A stretch of DNA of 64,000 nucleotides from Malania oleifera (GCF_029873635.1 NC_080423.1:98948397-99012396); one strand, 5' to 3'. Shown: positions 52,111 through 64,000, counted from the stretch's first letter. The notes: generated by a model not told the origin, from the letters alone. Program-made: numbers and translations.

Positions 52111-55100
52111 CCCAATGCGCATGTGATCAATAACCTCATCTTTTATCTTGGCCATATTTTCAAATCTCAATTTGACAGGAAGGCACCTAAATGGGTTCCA
52201 ATGAAGCTCAACGTGAAATCATCCCAAATTAATGAGTCTATAACTGGTCTTGGCACTATTATCCCATTTTCACTCTGACATGAAGGCACCTGAACATGGG
52301 ATCTACCCCAGTTAAATGCATCTGTAACTGCTTACTGCCATGTTGTTAAATTCTTCTTAAATAAAGAGATTTCTAAAACTTGACATGACATCTGCCCCAA
52401 TTAGATTGTTCTAGGATTGATTCTACCTGTATTGCACCTTCTCAATGGGGACCCTTTGACTATCCATCATCTTTTAAAGCTTTGAAGAGTAAGAAGGGGT
52501 TTTTTTTTTTTTTTTTGAACGAGAAATGACTATGCAATTATGGCATCAACTTACTAAATCAAAAGGTCACCTGCACAAAATTAATGTTTTACCATGTTTC
52601 AATACTATTACAAGGAAAATTCATACCAGTATTCAAAATTCATATAACGTTGATGTTAATGTATCAAACTAAATGACTAATTCTTTCCTTTTACCAACTG
52701 CCATAGTTTTATCAAGGGCCACTTTTCCTCTTCTATTTTATTCTGCTGTGAAACCACTGAAAATATCTCATTTGACTGCTACCTTTAGTTTAGTCCAGTG
52801 CAATCCATATTTCGATCTCAAGATGGTCTTTAAGACTCAGGACAAAATATAGGCTTAGGGATACAGGTTTTCAAAATAAAAGGAAAAATAAGGCTCAAAA
52901 CTCCCATCCTATAATGACATTTTATGCCCCCAGTTAGAGTTGAGGCACTTTGCAAGATATTAACCGAACTTGTCATTTAAACAAGCTGCTTATGTACCTT
53001 TTCAGGATCAGGTCATTACATAGTTTAGACTCAACATTGAGTCTGTCAAATCATTTGAGATAACAATGTATACCAATCTAGTCAGGACTTTCATTTGGAC
53101 TGTAATGTAGGCTAAGGGGTATGGCTTAGAAAGAAATATTTAAATAAGGCTCAAAATTTATCAATCTCATCACAGGTATTCGCTAGTCAAAGATCACATA
53201 TGAATCATGTCCCTTATTTTTCTTTCTTTCTCTCTCTTTCTTTCTTTATTTTTCCTACATATTCTACTTTTACTACATTTTCTGCTTTTCCTTTCATGAA
53301 GGACTTTTTAACATTTTATTTGGACCTCATTTGGGACCGATATTTTAAAACTGCCCCAGTGTGGGTTGTGATTCTTTGACGAGTTCATTAAGAATTGAAT
53401 TTTTCAGACTTGAAAAGGGCTTGCTAGGGATTTCTTCTTTGACTTTCTTTTGGATAGCAGAAAAATGGCCTAGCATCATTTTGGTAGTGACCATTGTCTC
53501 AAATGACTTGTCAAACACTAGGAGACACAAACCCAGGTTAAATTTCTAGCGTGCTGACTTTTAAGAAAAAACTGGTTTGACAATCAGGCTCAAAATGGGT
53601 TAGCAAATGATAAATCAATATTTGATTCTTTTTAGGGATACTGGTCGACCAAAGATGGTCACCCCTTCTTTGATCAGAATATAATCATTATACCTTTAAG
53701 ACACCAATCATAACTTAGATAACAAAGATAAGAGACTTTGTTTATCGATTTTATCAAACAAATGTAGGACACAACTTGATAAGTCATTTCTGTATATTTC
53801 TCCTACGACTCTTCATCATTTTGAAATCGACATCCCAACTAGGCTCTTGACAACATCTTGAAGTGGGGGTCTTCTAGCTTGGAGGCTTTTCCTTTATTTT
53901 TTTTATTTTTTATTTTTTTGCCCCCACTAAGTAGATTCCCAAAACCAACTAATGGCTCCTAATCCTTTGTATTAGCAAAACCATTTCCTATGTCACTTAC
54001 ACAAAATGCAAGCAAAAAGATAAAATTTGGCATAAGGTGATGATCCAAGGAGGATGGGAAGAGATAAGACTGAAAGACATTCTTATTTCATTCAATTTCA
54101 AAATGATTTAAATGAAAAACATGGATGCATTCCTCTTGTTATCACCCTTAGGTGATCAAGCACATCATTTTTGTATCATGTGAGCTCACTTCTGAAGTTG
54201 AATATCAATCAATCCTTTAACCCGATGAAATTTGCGATATTTCAACTATGATCGGGCAACGGGTTCCCACAATTATAACCTTTTGCCTAGAATAAAGAGA
54301 TCGTTTTTATCCTGCTCAATGATTGGATCCTAAATCCTTAACTTTGCCCCCTCGGTACACTGGTTTTATAGAAAATTAGAATGTGATTATCGACTTATTG
54401 GAGATGACTATGCATGCATGGTTATGAAATTGAGCATGGGATGCATGAGTGCAATGCAACCTAAACAACCACTTTGTCAGAATTTTGGGAAAAATCTTAT
54501 CAACTAATGAAAGGCTTCAAAATTAAACCAACAATTGATGGACATTTATTTTCTTTGATGACCCCTGAAAAGTTGACCTTATCTGCCGAGTAATCAATTC
54601 TTTCCTCAATTATTCACTTCCCTGGTGATGGATTCAGGCCCGAGTTTGTTCAAAAAGGAGCTGGGCCTGGTTCTTGTCTGAAAAGAATTGGGTCTAGGTC
54701 GTTTTAAAGATGGGTTCAGGCCCAGGTTTGTTTAGAAAGAGTTGGGCTTGGACTGTTTGAAAATGTTGGCTTGGATTTTTTGGTAATAGGGCCGAGGCCC
54801 ACTTTTGAAATTTAGGTTTGACGCTTCTTGAAAATCAGGCCTAAGCTAGGTTTTTGCTTAGAAAAAGGTCGGGTCTAGGTTTGTTTTAACAAGAGTTGGG
54901 TCCGATTTATTTGAAAATGATCGGACCGACCCATCTTTTAAAATGTTTAGACTAAGTGTTTTATTTTTTTAAAAGGATGGGTCATAGTCTCATTATTGGG
55001 CTTTTTTCAGAATGATGGCTAAATAGTATGCATGTCTAAAATAGATGCAAGATGCATAACACAACACAAAACATATATACAAGAGACACGGATTAAGTCA

Positions 55101-55440
55101 CATGGAGAAGGATGAGAATCCTATCCCAACCTAAGGTAGATACACCTATTTTATAGGGTTTCTTCATGATTCTATCCTAGTTAGGAAAAACTATAGACAA
55201 GTATATGTGGGTAGACTCTAACCCCTATTGACAAAAAGGTTCTCAAATTACCTTCATCCTCACCTAAAAAGGGTTTGGACAAAGTTCAAACTGAGCGGAG
55301 TGGTTTGTGGGTCCCACCAAGCTTAAGTTACGAAGGGACAAACGCTATTACACCTCTATCTAACCCTAACAGGTAAAACCCGAGTACAGAGCACGTGGGT
55401 CTATGTGAATCCTAGTTTAGTCTAATCCCGCTACCCCCAC
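52111..55440. other. Non-coding region, probably retroelement-derived
   Basis: No gene. There is loose internal repetition: AGGCTCAAAA phrases at about 52890, 53150 and 53587, and a degenerate array of about 50 bp with GGGTCTAGG/GGCCCAGG words at 54625-54990. Poly-T at 52498-52517. The texture resembles long non-coding LTR or 3' regions of plant Ty3 (Tat-like) elements, but no LTR pair, primer site or domain supports this. Two 60-codon frames around 53345-53549 are unsupported. Confidence 0.35.
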
Positions 55441-56035
55441 CTTTATTACATGCTTATTCAAACAAGATATTCACAAGTAATCATATGCTTATTCAATAAC
55501 AATGGAAACAAAATATTCACAATTAATTACATGTTTATTCAAACAATAAAGGAAATAAAGTGTTTACAATCAATCACATGCTTATTCAAAATATGGAAAT
55601 AAGATATTTACAATTAACATGCTTATTCTAAAAATTTGGAAACAAAATATTTACAGTTTATAAAAATGATTTGGAAACAAAATATTTGCAGTTAAAATTT
55701 GGAAACCAAATATGTAAAAACAAAATGCTTTAAAAAAAATTTGGAAACAAAATATTTGCAATTAAAATTTGCTCATCTAAAAAAATTAGGAATAAAATAT
55801 TTGCAATTATTGTGCTTATCTAAAAAAAATTTGGAAATAAAATATTTGCAATTGCTATGCTTATCTAAAAAAATTTGAAAAGAAAATATTTGCAATTAAT
55901 ATGCTTATCTAAAAAATTTGGAAAGAAAGTATTTGCAATTAATATGTTTATTTAAAATATTTAAAAATAAAAATATTTGCAATTACTATGCTTATCTAAA
56001 AAATTTAGAAATAAAAATATTTCCAAATTTATAGG
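55441..56035. repeat. Minisatellite of about 45 bp, about a dozen copies
   Basis: Units like ATGCTTATCTAAAAAA, TTTGGAAATAAAATATTTGC, AATTA repeat and become more uniform towards the right end. Confidence 0.75.
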
Positions 56036-56639
56036 CAATGGAGATGGAAGGGATTTTTTAAATGAAAGAAGTAGATGGGCCCCTTCAGTTCAATTTTTAT
56101 ATATTTTTATAAAACTTTAAAATTGTATTTTATGTACCAATAAATGTACTTGGTTATGCAACTGGGAGTTTTTCATAAATGCAAAGAATACACCGTTATG
56201 AGAATGCAAAAAATATTTGCATGCAATAATAAATACCAACAAAAATGCTGAAACAAATGGTTTTATTTTTTATTTCTATTTTTTTCTAATAAATACCAAC
56301 TAAAATGTCACTCTATTTTCCAATTATCCACTATTTATAGTTGGGATCACTCAATTTAATTGACATTGATTAGATCAGTTAATCAGCACTTAATATGATC
56401 AATCAATTAATTCAAGTTGACTCACATGTCTAATTGCATAATTACCTTTTGTGTTTGAAGTTGAAGATGTTGGCCAACTATTTTTATTTTATTTTTTATC
56501 TTATATATATATATATATATATTTTAAAAAATTTTCAATATATATTTAAATTTTCAATGTAAAACCTTCATTTTTTCTATTTTCTTTAATTTTTTTATAT
56601 TTTTTTATACTATTGTATTAACAAATTTATTGTGCTGAC
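56036..56639. other. AT-rich spacer
   Basis: No gene. From about 56480 it resembles the kinase upstream region (48840-48920), with a TA repeat at 56502-56522. Confidence 0.45.
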
Positions 56640-57540
56640 AAGTTTGTCTAAAGTTAGATGGTTGAAAAATGTGGAGGATATAAATTACCTTTTTTTTTTT
56701 ATTTCTTTTTGTTGAAGGGCATTGACCTGTTAGGTTTACGCAGACTTGACCCGTGAGGTTTACGCATACAATATTCTTATGGACTTGTGACACCCAATTC
56801 CAATCCATCAATCGTAGGGGTAGGGGTGGGTTCCAATCAATCGTAGGGCTGTGGTGACTTGACTTTGCAAGCATTTGTAAAAATTTTTTTATTGCAGTCC
56901 AATCAAATCAACCAATTCATTGGGCTGTTGCTGTCCTATTCATTAGTTGCTGCATGGATGACCTTTGATTCAATTTTTATATCTTTTTAAGCTCCTTTGA
57001 AAATTTTAAAATAGTACAAATTTTTAAAAATATGAAGATTGCTTTTTCTTATTTGGACATTAAGATTTTACACCAAAAAAATAAAAATTTAATTTTACAC
57101 ACAATTAATATTTAATATTTCTTAATTTTTAATATGATAAAATAAATTTTATTTTTAGCCTAACATTTCTTTTAGAGATATAATAATGAACATAAATTTT
57201 TCATTTTAATTACCTTTTCTTTCCTTAAATAAAATCTTTAATTTAAATTAACTCTTACAACTAAAAGATTACTTACAATTGAAGTCATACACTAACAAAG
57301 ACATACAACATTATCTAGAATTTCAAAGTTGAAAAACATGGAAAAAGATACAAGGGGATTCAAATTCTTTGATTCGATCACCAATATATATAAATTTGTG
57401 GAAAAAAATTAATAAATTTATATTATATTAACATTTAAATTTAAGTAAATCAATTTTGACTATTTTTTTTTTTTTTGGTTTATAATTGTATTTGAGATAG
57501 AGGGAAAAGTAGAATTAGAATTTTGATTTTACTTTCTTTT
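56640..57540 (-). pseudogene. Receptor-kinase 5' relic 5 with its repeated flank
   Basis: 56725-56880 on the minus strand encodes a broken version of the N-cap segment (W-N-W-V-S-Q, then VNLTG twice because a short piece is duplicated). The flank 56930-57530 matches 46750-47400 and 50690-51285. Confidence 0.75.
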
Positions 57541-58089
57541 AAGAGCGTGACTACATTTGCATACTTGTCGCCACATCTCGGAGAAGGATATGGAGTGGTG
57601 AGGAATAATAATATTAAAGGTCAATGAAGTCACCACTAACTTGTTATTTTTCTATGTGCAGTTAGTTTACCGAATTACTACTCGTTGATTGGTTTCTAAA
57701 CTAATCATAAGTTGAGGAACATGTAGTCTCCGTCTGTTTTTACCAAAGTTGGAATCGAGAGTTTAATTATGCGAAGGAAAGATATTAGTAACCCTTAGAC
57801 ACCCGTTTTACAAATGGTACGTAATTAATTGTAAATTATCTCTAAACTAAATATAATGATCTTTAATTAATTCTTTAATAAATAAAAAAATTAAAATTTT
57901 GAAATAAAAATATAAAATAAGGTTCTATTTAGGAGTATCTAATAAGACATTCAAAAAAGGATCTTATCAGCTAAATCCCCTCAAAACTAATATAAGTGAA
58001 GTCTGAAACACCTCTTTACCTAATGTTTAATCATTAGGACACACACGCACCAAAATAAAATGTATACAGATAATCATCAAATACATTCA
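57541..58089. other. AT-rich spacer
   Basis: No coding or structural signal found, apart from possible outer ends of the foldback element near 57950. Confidence 0.4.
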
Positions 58090-58495
58090 TCAAATGTGAG
58101 CAAAAAGAGTTTTTAAAACATTCCCAGCTTTTCAAAAAAAAATTTCAACATTTTTCTACAATTCTTTGAGATTTTTAAAGATTTTTTCTCCATTTTATTT
58201 ATTTTTGGTATTTTTATTTTTTTCATTTTTTATTATCTTAGTCAAAATAACTCAAATAATTTTAATTATTTTTTTTTTAAAAATCCTTTTTTTGTTTCTA
58301 ATTTTTCACTATTTTTCTTAATTTTTAAAAATGTAAAAAACTAATTACAAATCAATTTTTAAATAAAAGAATAGAGGAGAAAGAGAGAATTTACAAGAAA
58401 CAGAGTAGAGAAAGAGAGCTGATTAGAGAATATTTGAGAGAGCGAGAAAGAAAGAAAGAAAAAGAAAGGGGAGCCCGCATGTGAGAGAGTAAAGA

Positions 58496-58534
<39 letters not shown>

Positions 58535-59796
58535 GAGAAAGGGGGCAAAGAAAGAAAGAAAAAGAAGGAGCCCTCTTCAATGAAAGAGATGTGTTTCTTT
58601 AAAAATGGCTCGTTTTTTTTTTTTGCTATAGAAATAAAAAAGTAATGTTTTTTTAATTATTAAATTGTTTGCACAACATACATTATTTGTGGGGATATAT
58701 ATATAAATGATTCAATATTTATTGATCTGTATAAAATTGTCTCATGAGATGAAATGATGAGCTGGGATATTATAGTTGTAATAAAGTGTTCAATAAGTAT
58801 TTATATCTCAATTCTTGGCATGATATCTGAGACTAGTGTGTGATCTAATATTTATTGATGTACATAAAATTGTCTTGTGAGATGAAATGATGAGATAGGG
58901 TATTACAATTGTAATAAAGTATTCAATGAGTGTTTATTTCTCAATTCTCGGTATGATGTCAGTGTTCCTCAAATGGCAAGTTTGCTCATTTAATAATGAT
59001 TTGAAAGTGGGTTTTACAAATATATATAACGGGTGATGTCACACAACTATAGAAAAAAAAAATAAAACAAAAAAAAAAAAAAAAAAAAAACAAAGCCAAG
59101 TGAAAAAGAAAAAAGAAAAAAAAAAATTGGAGGTAGACATGTGTCAAGTAACGTTAGGCTAACGTCATTCTATCATAGTAACTTTTAAAAAACAAAGAAG
59201 AAGAAATGGAGCCACATGTCACCATTGTGGGTGGACACATGGCCCACCAAGCTCAACTGGGATAAGCTCGTTTAAGTTCGGTTAAATTGATTTGATTTTC
59301 TGAATCGATTTTTGTTTATTTATTAATTTTAATTTTAATTTTTAATTGATTTTTTAATTTTGAAAATAGGGAAAAATCAAAGGAAAATCCAGAAAAATAT
59401 TTAAAAAAATATTTGAGTTATATTGACTAAAAAAAAATACAAAAATAAAAATACAAAAAATGAGGAAAAGTATTTTAAATACCTAAAAAAATTTAGAAAA
59501 ATGTTGAAAAATTTCAGAAAATGTTTACAAAATTTTGAAAAAAAAATATGGGAATACTTTGAAAAAATCTTTTGCTTAAATTTGATGATTTTGTTTTATT
59601 TTTGTGTGTGTGCATACTTATAATTTTAGAAAATAGCAAAGGAGTATTTTTTCAAGTAGTGCTATGTGTCACGATTCCATATCAAATATATACTGAGGAG
59701 ATCTTGGGCTTATATATAAGGATAGTTTGAATTCCAACTATGTGAGACGCTTTTATAAGACATACCTATAGAGCCAGTGGGCCAAATTTTAGTATT
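58090..59796. mobile_element. Block A, copy 2: foldback-type element with inverted arms
   Basis: 58090-58360 and 59320-59600 are imperfect inverted complements (CATTTTTCTA, AGTCAAnATAACTCAAATA and their complements). A GA microsatellite lies at 58500-58530. 58470-59796 is the second copy of 1-1265. It has no coding capacity, which suggests a non-autonomous DNA transposon. Target duplications were not found, so the ends are approximate. Confidence 0.55.
58500..58530. repeat. (GA)n microsatellite
   Basis: About 15 GA units inside block A copy 2. The first copy has only a short remnant at its start. Confidence 0.9.
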
Positions 59797-60267
59797 ACAG
59801 TCACCTTGGAGATTACTGTTATATGAGTCGATCAAGATGTCAGAGATGGGACAGAAGAGATTGTTAGGGTCCCACATTAGATGTGTACTAGGAAGACATT
59901 AGGTTTGTAAGGATGTGCGTTGATGGCATATAAGGAGATCCATCATTTGACTGATGGTAAACTCGTAAGGTTAGCGGACCGACACAAACTATCTCAATTC
60001 TTATCGGAATTGGACCCAAAACTATGATATTATATAATATGGGTCCGTAATAGCATGGGGCCTTGTCGCAAGTATTTGGTGGAAACTCATACTTAACACC
60101 TGTTATACAGATCTGTGTCATCATGAGCCTAGATTGTTCATTATTTTCCTTCCCCCCACCTATATTTTAATTTTAGCCAGGTCCAACTGTTGCTGTTGAA
60201 GATCAATATCATCTTTTTTTAAGGCTAGAAAATATGTATTGTGCGAGTTCCAAATCATAGCTGAAGA
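59797..60267. repeat. Block B, copy 2, directly joined to block A
   Basis: Matches 27772-28245. It preserves the sequence TAGTATTACAGTCACC across the point where, in the first copy, the solo LTR is inserted. Confidence 0.8.
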
Positions 60268-60684
60268 AAGAAAAAAAGTCGGTAAAACAATATCATCTTT
60301 TTTTAAATTTGATTGACTTGTTCATGACCCATTTCCATTCCCAATATACCATTTCTACTCGCACCATAAAAAGCCGGTAAAACACTACATGCGTCACCTG
60401 TCAGCTTGCCGGAGCTTGTCTTTTTTCGCTGGGCAAGTCGCCGGAAGGCCCGCCTCTTGTTGCTGCTCCTTTATATACGACGACAAATTTTATGCTGCGA
60501 AATTGCAACCCATTTTTTTCGCAGCCCATTTCGGAGAACAGTGCATATCTGTCACATCTAAATGAGTTTTTTTATAATTTACCAAGTGGATGCACGTGTT
60601 TGAGATTTTGAGCGATAATTATAATAAATTAAAATATTATTTTAAAAAAAATTATGAGTCATTAGGAATATTTTTTGATATATT
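60268..60684. repeat. Block C, copy 2
   Basis: 60376-60569 and 60610-60684 match 31611-31800 and 31888-31959. The copia element beginning at 60685 interrupts the match. Confidence 0.7.
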
Positions 60685-60915
60685 TGTTGTTTTTTTGTCC
60701 CACATTGGTAGAATACTTCCACCTTAGTATAAAAGGTGGTTTTAAATTTTTTATATTATTTGTCACACATTGGAGAGAAGTGTTTTTTAGACTTGAGGTT
60801 GAAGTTATATAAAGAGCTCAACTCTTCATTTGTAAAACACACCTCCAAATTGTACTTTGTCAAGAAGTAGTGGATTAATCATCGATGCCCAAGGACTGGG
60901 GTGCCTGGCACAACA
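60685..60915 (+). repeat. Probable left LTR of the right-edge copia (231 bp)
   Basis: Starts TGTTGTTTTTTTGTCCCACA, a common copia LTR opening, and ends CACAACA. TATA box TATATAAAG at 60806-60813. The start could be 60688 instead. It cannot be confirmed without the right LTR. Confidence 0.7.
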
Positions 60916-60917
60916 AT

Positions 60918-60929
60918 TGGTGTCAGAGC
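60918..60929 (+). promoter_or_regulatory. Primer-binding site of the right-edge copia
   Basis: TGGTGTCAGAGC, one mismatch from the initiator-Met form, two bases after the LTR. Confidence 0.75.
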
Positions 60930-61161
60930 TAGGTTGAATAGTGTTGATACAGAGGTGTTCATTTGTTAGGATCCATGATTCCACGTTTGATGCCTAAGAA
61001 AGGCCTTGTCTAAGCGAGTGCTTAGAGACCATTGCGGTTCAGTCGCTCCCTGGAGGTCGGCCTAGTCAAAGTGGAATTTCATAGGATAAAACAGAGTAGA
61101 CATAGTTGGTATGTACTATTCATGCCTTTTGCTTTGTTGGTTGCTATTAAATATATAGAAG

Positions 61162-61803
61162 ATGGCAGAAACTAGTGCAACAGTAGAAGAAACACTGTCC
61201 ACACGAACTCCAACCCCTTTGGCTTCAACATCATCATTGAAGATGATAGCTAATGCTCGGTTTGAGGTGGAGAAATTTGATGGTACCAATAATTTTGGTA
61301 TGTGGCAATGTGAGGTGATGGACATCTTGTATCAACAAGAACTAGATATTGCTTTGGATGATAAACTGGTAGATATGGGTGACAGAGATTGGGAAAAGAT
61401 CAATCGTCAGGCATGTGGTACGATTCGTCCGTGTCTCGCCAAAAATCAGAAATATTGTGTTATGAAGGAGACATCTGCAAAGAAATTGTGGAAGACATTG
61501 GAAGATACATTTATGACCAAGAGTTTGGAAAATCGGCTCTATTTGAAAAAGAAATTGTTTCGCTTCCAATATCAACCAGGTATTTCGATTAATGACCACA
61601 CAAATGCTTTCAATAAAATTTTGGCCGATTTGTTAAATTTGGATGAAAAGGTGAAAGATGAGGATAAAGTCATATTATTATTGAATTCTCTCCCTGATGA
61701 GTATGAACATTTGACCACCACTTTATTGTATGGGAAAGATAAAGTTACTTATGATGCTGTTTGTACTGCATTGATTAGTACTGAATGCAGAAAGAAGGAT
61801 TAG
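61162..61803 (+). pseudogene. Copia gag N-terminal part
   Basis: 213 codons with the UBN2-type gag core: VEKFDGTNNFGMWQ near residue 36, then LYLKKKLF and ILLLNSLPDEYEHL. This matches the order in TNT1-like elements. It ends at TAG 61801-61803. The same frame continues to the zinc knuckle after about 20 more codons, so the stop is a mutation within gag. Confidence 0.85.
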
Positions 61804-61860
61804 AGGGTCCATAAGGAAACAGCAGAAGCACTAACAATAAGGGGACGTTCTCAGAGTCAT

Positions 61861-62496
61861 ATGCTTGGAAGGAAGAGTAAATCTTATGGGAGGAGTAAAT
61901 CTTGTGGGAGCCCTACTAAAGATGAATGCGCCTTTTGTCGTGAGAGAGGGCATTGGAAGAAAGATTGCCCAAAATTACAGCAGAAGAATAAGGGCAAAGC
62001 ACATTCTAATGCCAATATAGTCAATGATGATGGAAGTGAGTTAGATTTTTCTCTTGTTGGAACATCTTCGTCACATTATTTTGGTGAGTGGATTTTGGAT
62101 TCTGGTTGTTCCTATCACATGTGTCCCAATAGGGAATGGTTTTGTAATTTTGAAGAATTAGATGATGAGGTTGTTTTTATGGGAAATGATAATACTTGTA
62201 AAACAACTGGAATAGGATCAATACAGTTGAAATGTCAAGATGGAACTATTAAGACCTTGACTGATGTTAGGTATGTTCCAAGCCTAAAGAAGAATCTGAT
62301 TTCATTGGGTGCCTTAGAATCTAAAGGGTTCACTATCACTTTAAAAGATGGAACCTTAAAGATTAAATCAGGTGCGCTGGTGGTGATGAAAGGAATAAGG
62401 AAAAATAACTTGTATTATTTACAAGGTAGTACAGTTAGTGGCTCAGCAGCTATTGTTTCTAAGAAAGATGCAGGTTTAGATACAACCAAGTTATAA
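61861..62496 (+). pseudogene. Copia gag end (zinc knuckle) and protease
   Basis: 211 codons with CCHC knuckle CAFCRERGHWKKDC (from residue 23) and protease ILDSGCSYHMCP (catalytic Asp about 80). The TAA at 62494-62496 falls where relatives have the Trp of L-W-H-x-R-L at the start of the integrase zinc region. Confidence 0.85.
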
Positions 62497-62499
62497 CAT

Positions 62500-63531
62500 A
62501 TGCGATTAGCACATGCAGGAGAAAAATCTTTACAACAATTAGCTAAACAAGGTTTGTTAAAAGGTGCAAAGGTGTGCAAACTTGAATTTTGTGAACATTG
62601 CATTCTCGGAAAACAAACTAGAGTGAAATTTAGCACAACAATCCACCAGACTGAAGGTATTTTAAACTACATCCATACAGATGTATGGGGGCCCACAAGA
62701 ACAATTTCGCTGGGTGGTATGCATTATTTTGTCACTTTTGTTGATAATTTTTCTAGAAGAGTTTGGGTGTATTCTATGAAGCATAAAAATGAAGTGTGTG
62801 ATATTTTCCTTAAGTGGAAAAAATTAGTTGAAACTCAAACTAGCAAAAAGATTAAACGGCTCAGATTAGATAATGGTGGTGAATACATGAGTGACCTGTT
62901 TATGAAGATATGTCAGGATGAAGGTATTGCTCGACACTTTACAGTTCGAAATACACCACAGCAAAATGGGGTGGCAGAGCGCATGAATCGGACTTTGCTG
63001 GAGAAAGTTCGATGTATGTTGTCTAATGTTGGGTTAGACAAAAGGTTTTGGGCTGAGGCTGTAAGATATGCGTGTCATCTCATCAATCGTCTACCATCAT
63101 CTGCAATAGGGGGAAAAACACCCTATGAGGTATGGTCTGGAAAGCCTGCTAGTGATTATGATTCTTTACATGTATTTGGTACTATGGCTTATTATCATGT
63201 TAAAGAATCTAAGTTGGACCCAAGAGCCAAGAAAGCAATATTCTTGGGGATAAGTGCAGGAGTCAAAGGATACCGTCTTTGGTGTCTAGAGACGAAAAAA
63301 ATGATTTTAAGTAGAGATGTAACTTTTGATGAACTTGCGATGATGAAGAAAACAGTACGCAAGGAGTCACGAGTTGAAGAGAAGACCATTGGTACTCAAC
63401 AACAGGTGGAGGTTGAGACAATTTTGGGAAACCCAATGAGAAATGAGACTACACAAGGTAACTCTCTAATTACGGTGGGGAATAGTATACAAGAAGAGGA
63501 GATTTCAATTCGAGAATCTTCACAGCAATAA
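62500..63531 (+). pseudogene. Copia integrase
   Basis: 343 codons, with the HHCC region (H-x-G-E-K to CEHCILGK) at the start. The catalytic triad is D61 (HTDVWGP), D124 (RLDNGGEY) and E160 (GVAERMN), 35 residues apart as in D,D35E enzymes. The conserved tail FWAEAVRYACHLINRLP is followed by a hydrophilic linker that stops at TAA 63529-63531. Confidence 0.88.
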
Positions 63532-63561
63532 GAATCAATTGTTTCTCAAAGGCCAAGATGA

Positions 63562-64000
63562 GAAATTCAAAAACTTGCTCGGTATACTGATATGGTGGCC
63601 TATGCACTTCCAGTTGTGGATGATAATGTTCCTTACACTTTCAAAGTAGCAATGAAGAACTCTGAATCAGACAAGTGGAAAAAAGCAATGGATGAAGAAA
63701 TGCAGTCTCTTTATCAGAATCAGACTTGGGAGCTAGCCCAACTGCCTAAGGGTAAGAAAGCAATTGGTTGTAAATGGGTTTTTGTAAAGAAAGAAGGATT
63801 TCCCGATGCAAATAATGTTCGCTTCAAAGCTAAATTGGTAGCTAAGGGCTACGCACAGAAGGAAGGCATTGATTATAATGACGTATTTTCTCCAGTTGTT
63901 AAACATTCTTCCATTCGAATTTTGTTGGCTTTGGTAGCACAATTTGATCTTGAACTAGTTCAACTCGATGTAAAAACTGCATTTTTACATGGTGATTTGG
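63562..64000 (+). pseudogene. Copia reverse transcriptase, N-terminal part (truncated by the window)
   Basis: In frame after a TGA at 63559-63561. It shows W-K-K-A-M-D-E-E, KAIGCKWVFVKK, FKAKLVAKGYAQKEGIDY and QLDVKTAFLHGDL. The YVDD site and RNase H lie beyond the window. Confidence 0.85.

Larger units (their letters stand above)
60685..64000 (+). mobile_element. Tork/TNT1-like Ty1/copia element, 5' part, running off the window
   Basis: A probable left LTR (60685-60915), primer site, leader, gag, protease, integrase and the first part of RT are present in order. The right LTR is beyond the edge. Four in-frame stops (61801, 62494, 63529, 63559) and no frameshift were found in 2.8 kb. All segments lie in one frame, so the element decayed by point mutation. 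Confidence 0.9.

Overview
This window is nuclear DNA from a flowering plant, most likely a non-grass. The evidence is the mix of Ty3 chromovirus, Ty1/copia, CACTA and SINE elements, tRNA-iMet-type primer sites, and one large LRR receptor kinase of the MIK2-like type with a conserved intron in the kinase domain. The background is AT-rich. I see only one host protein-coding gene that looks intact. Nearly everything else is transposon sequence, receptor-kinase debris or low-complexity DNA. No rRNA, tRNA gene, CRISPR array or organellar insert was recognised.

Region 1-28245 is a deep nest of insertions. The outermost layer is a dispersed repeat (blocks A and B) whose uninterrupted paralogue lies at 58.5-60.3 kb. 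A reverse-oriented solo LTR of about 2.0 kb sits inside it (1271-1667 plus 26162-27774). That LTR is split by a CACTA DNA transposon of about 24.5 kb (1668-26158; CACTACAAAAA termini, TTA target duplication, TAGTGACG-type subterminal repeats). The CACTA interior holds an old Ty3-type LTR with tandem leader copies. Into these a large-LTR, apparently non-autonomous retroelement has inserted (4136-14079, TSD CCTTC). The interior also holds a foldback structure (15209-16194) and the 5' end of a reverse-oriented copia relic, split by a young chromovirus (16905-24484, TSD CACGC).

Region 28246-50690 is a receptor-kinase neighbourhood. A C-terminal kinase relic lies at 29.6-29.9 kb. A young copia element lies at 32394-37824 (TSD TATCC, LTRs differing at two of 309 positions). 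The apparently complete MIK2-like gene lies on the minus strand as two exons, 44206-41233 and 39906-39521. To its right (45.3-51.3 kb, and again at 56.6-57.5 kb) are repeated units carrying only broken copies of its 5' coding end or promoter. A SINE with a 16-bp target duplication sits in one promoter copy, and a copia LTR-leader fragment is fused to another.

Region 51290-56480 is non-coding and rich in minisatellites, probably derived from an LTR retroelement I cannot name. Region 57.9-60.7 kb holds the second copies of blocks A, B and C. From 60685 to the right edge is the 5' part of a Tork/TNT1-like copia element that runs out of the window with four in-frame stops.

The retroelement open reading frames carry in-frame stops that are mostly explained by C-to-T or G-to-A transitions, as expected for methylated, silenced copies. 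Two stretches look like possible assembly or consensus errors: the left LTR at 4136-6681, full of one-base indels relative to its partner, and an almost pure-C tract at 40440-40735 inside the kinase intron.
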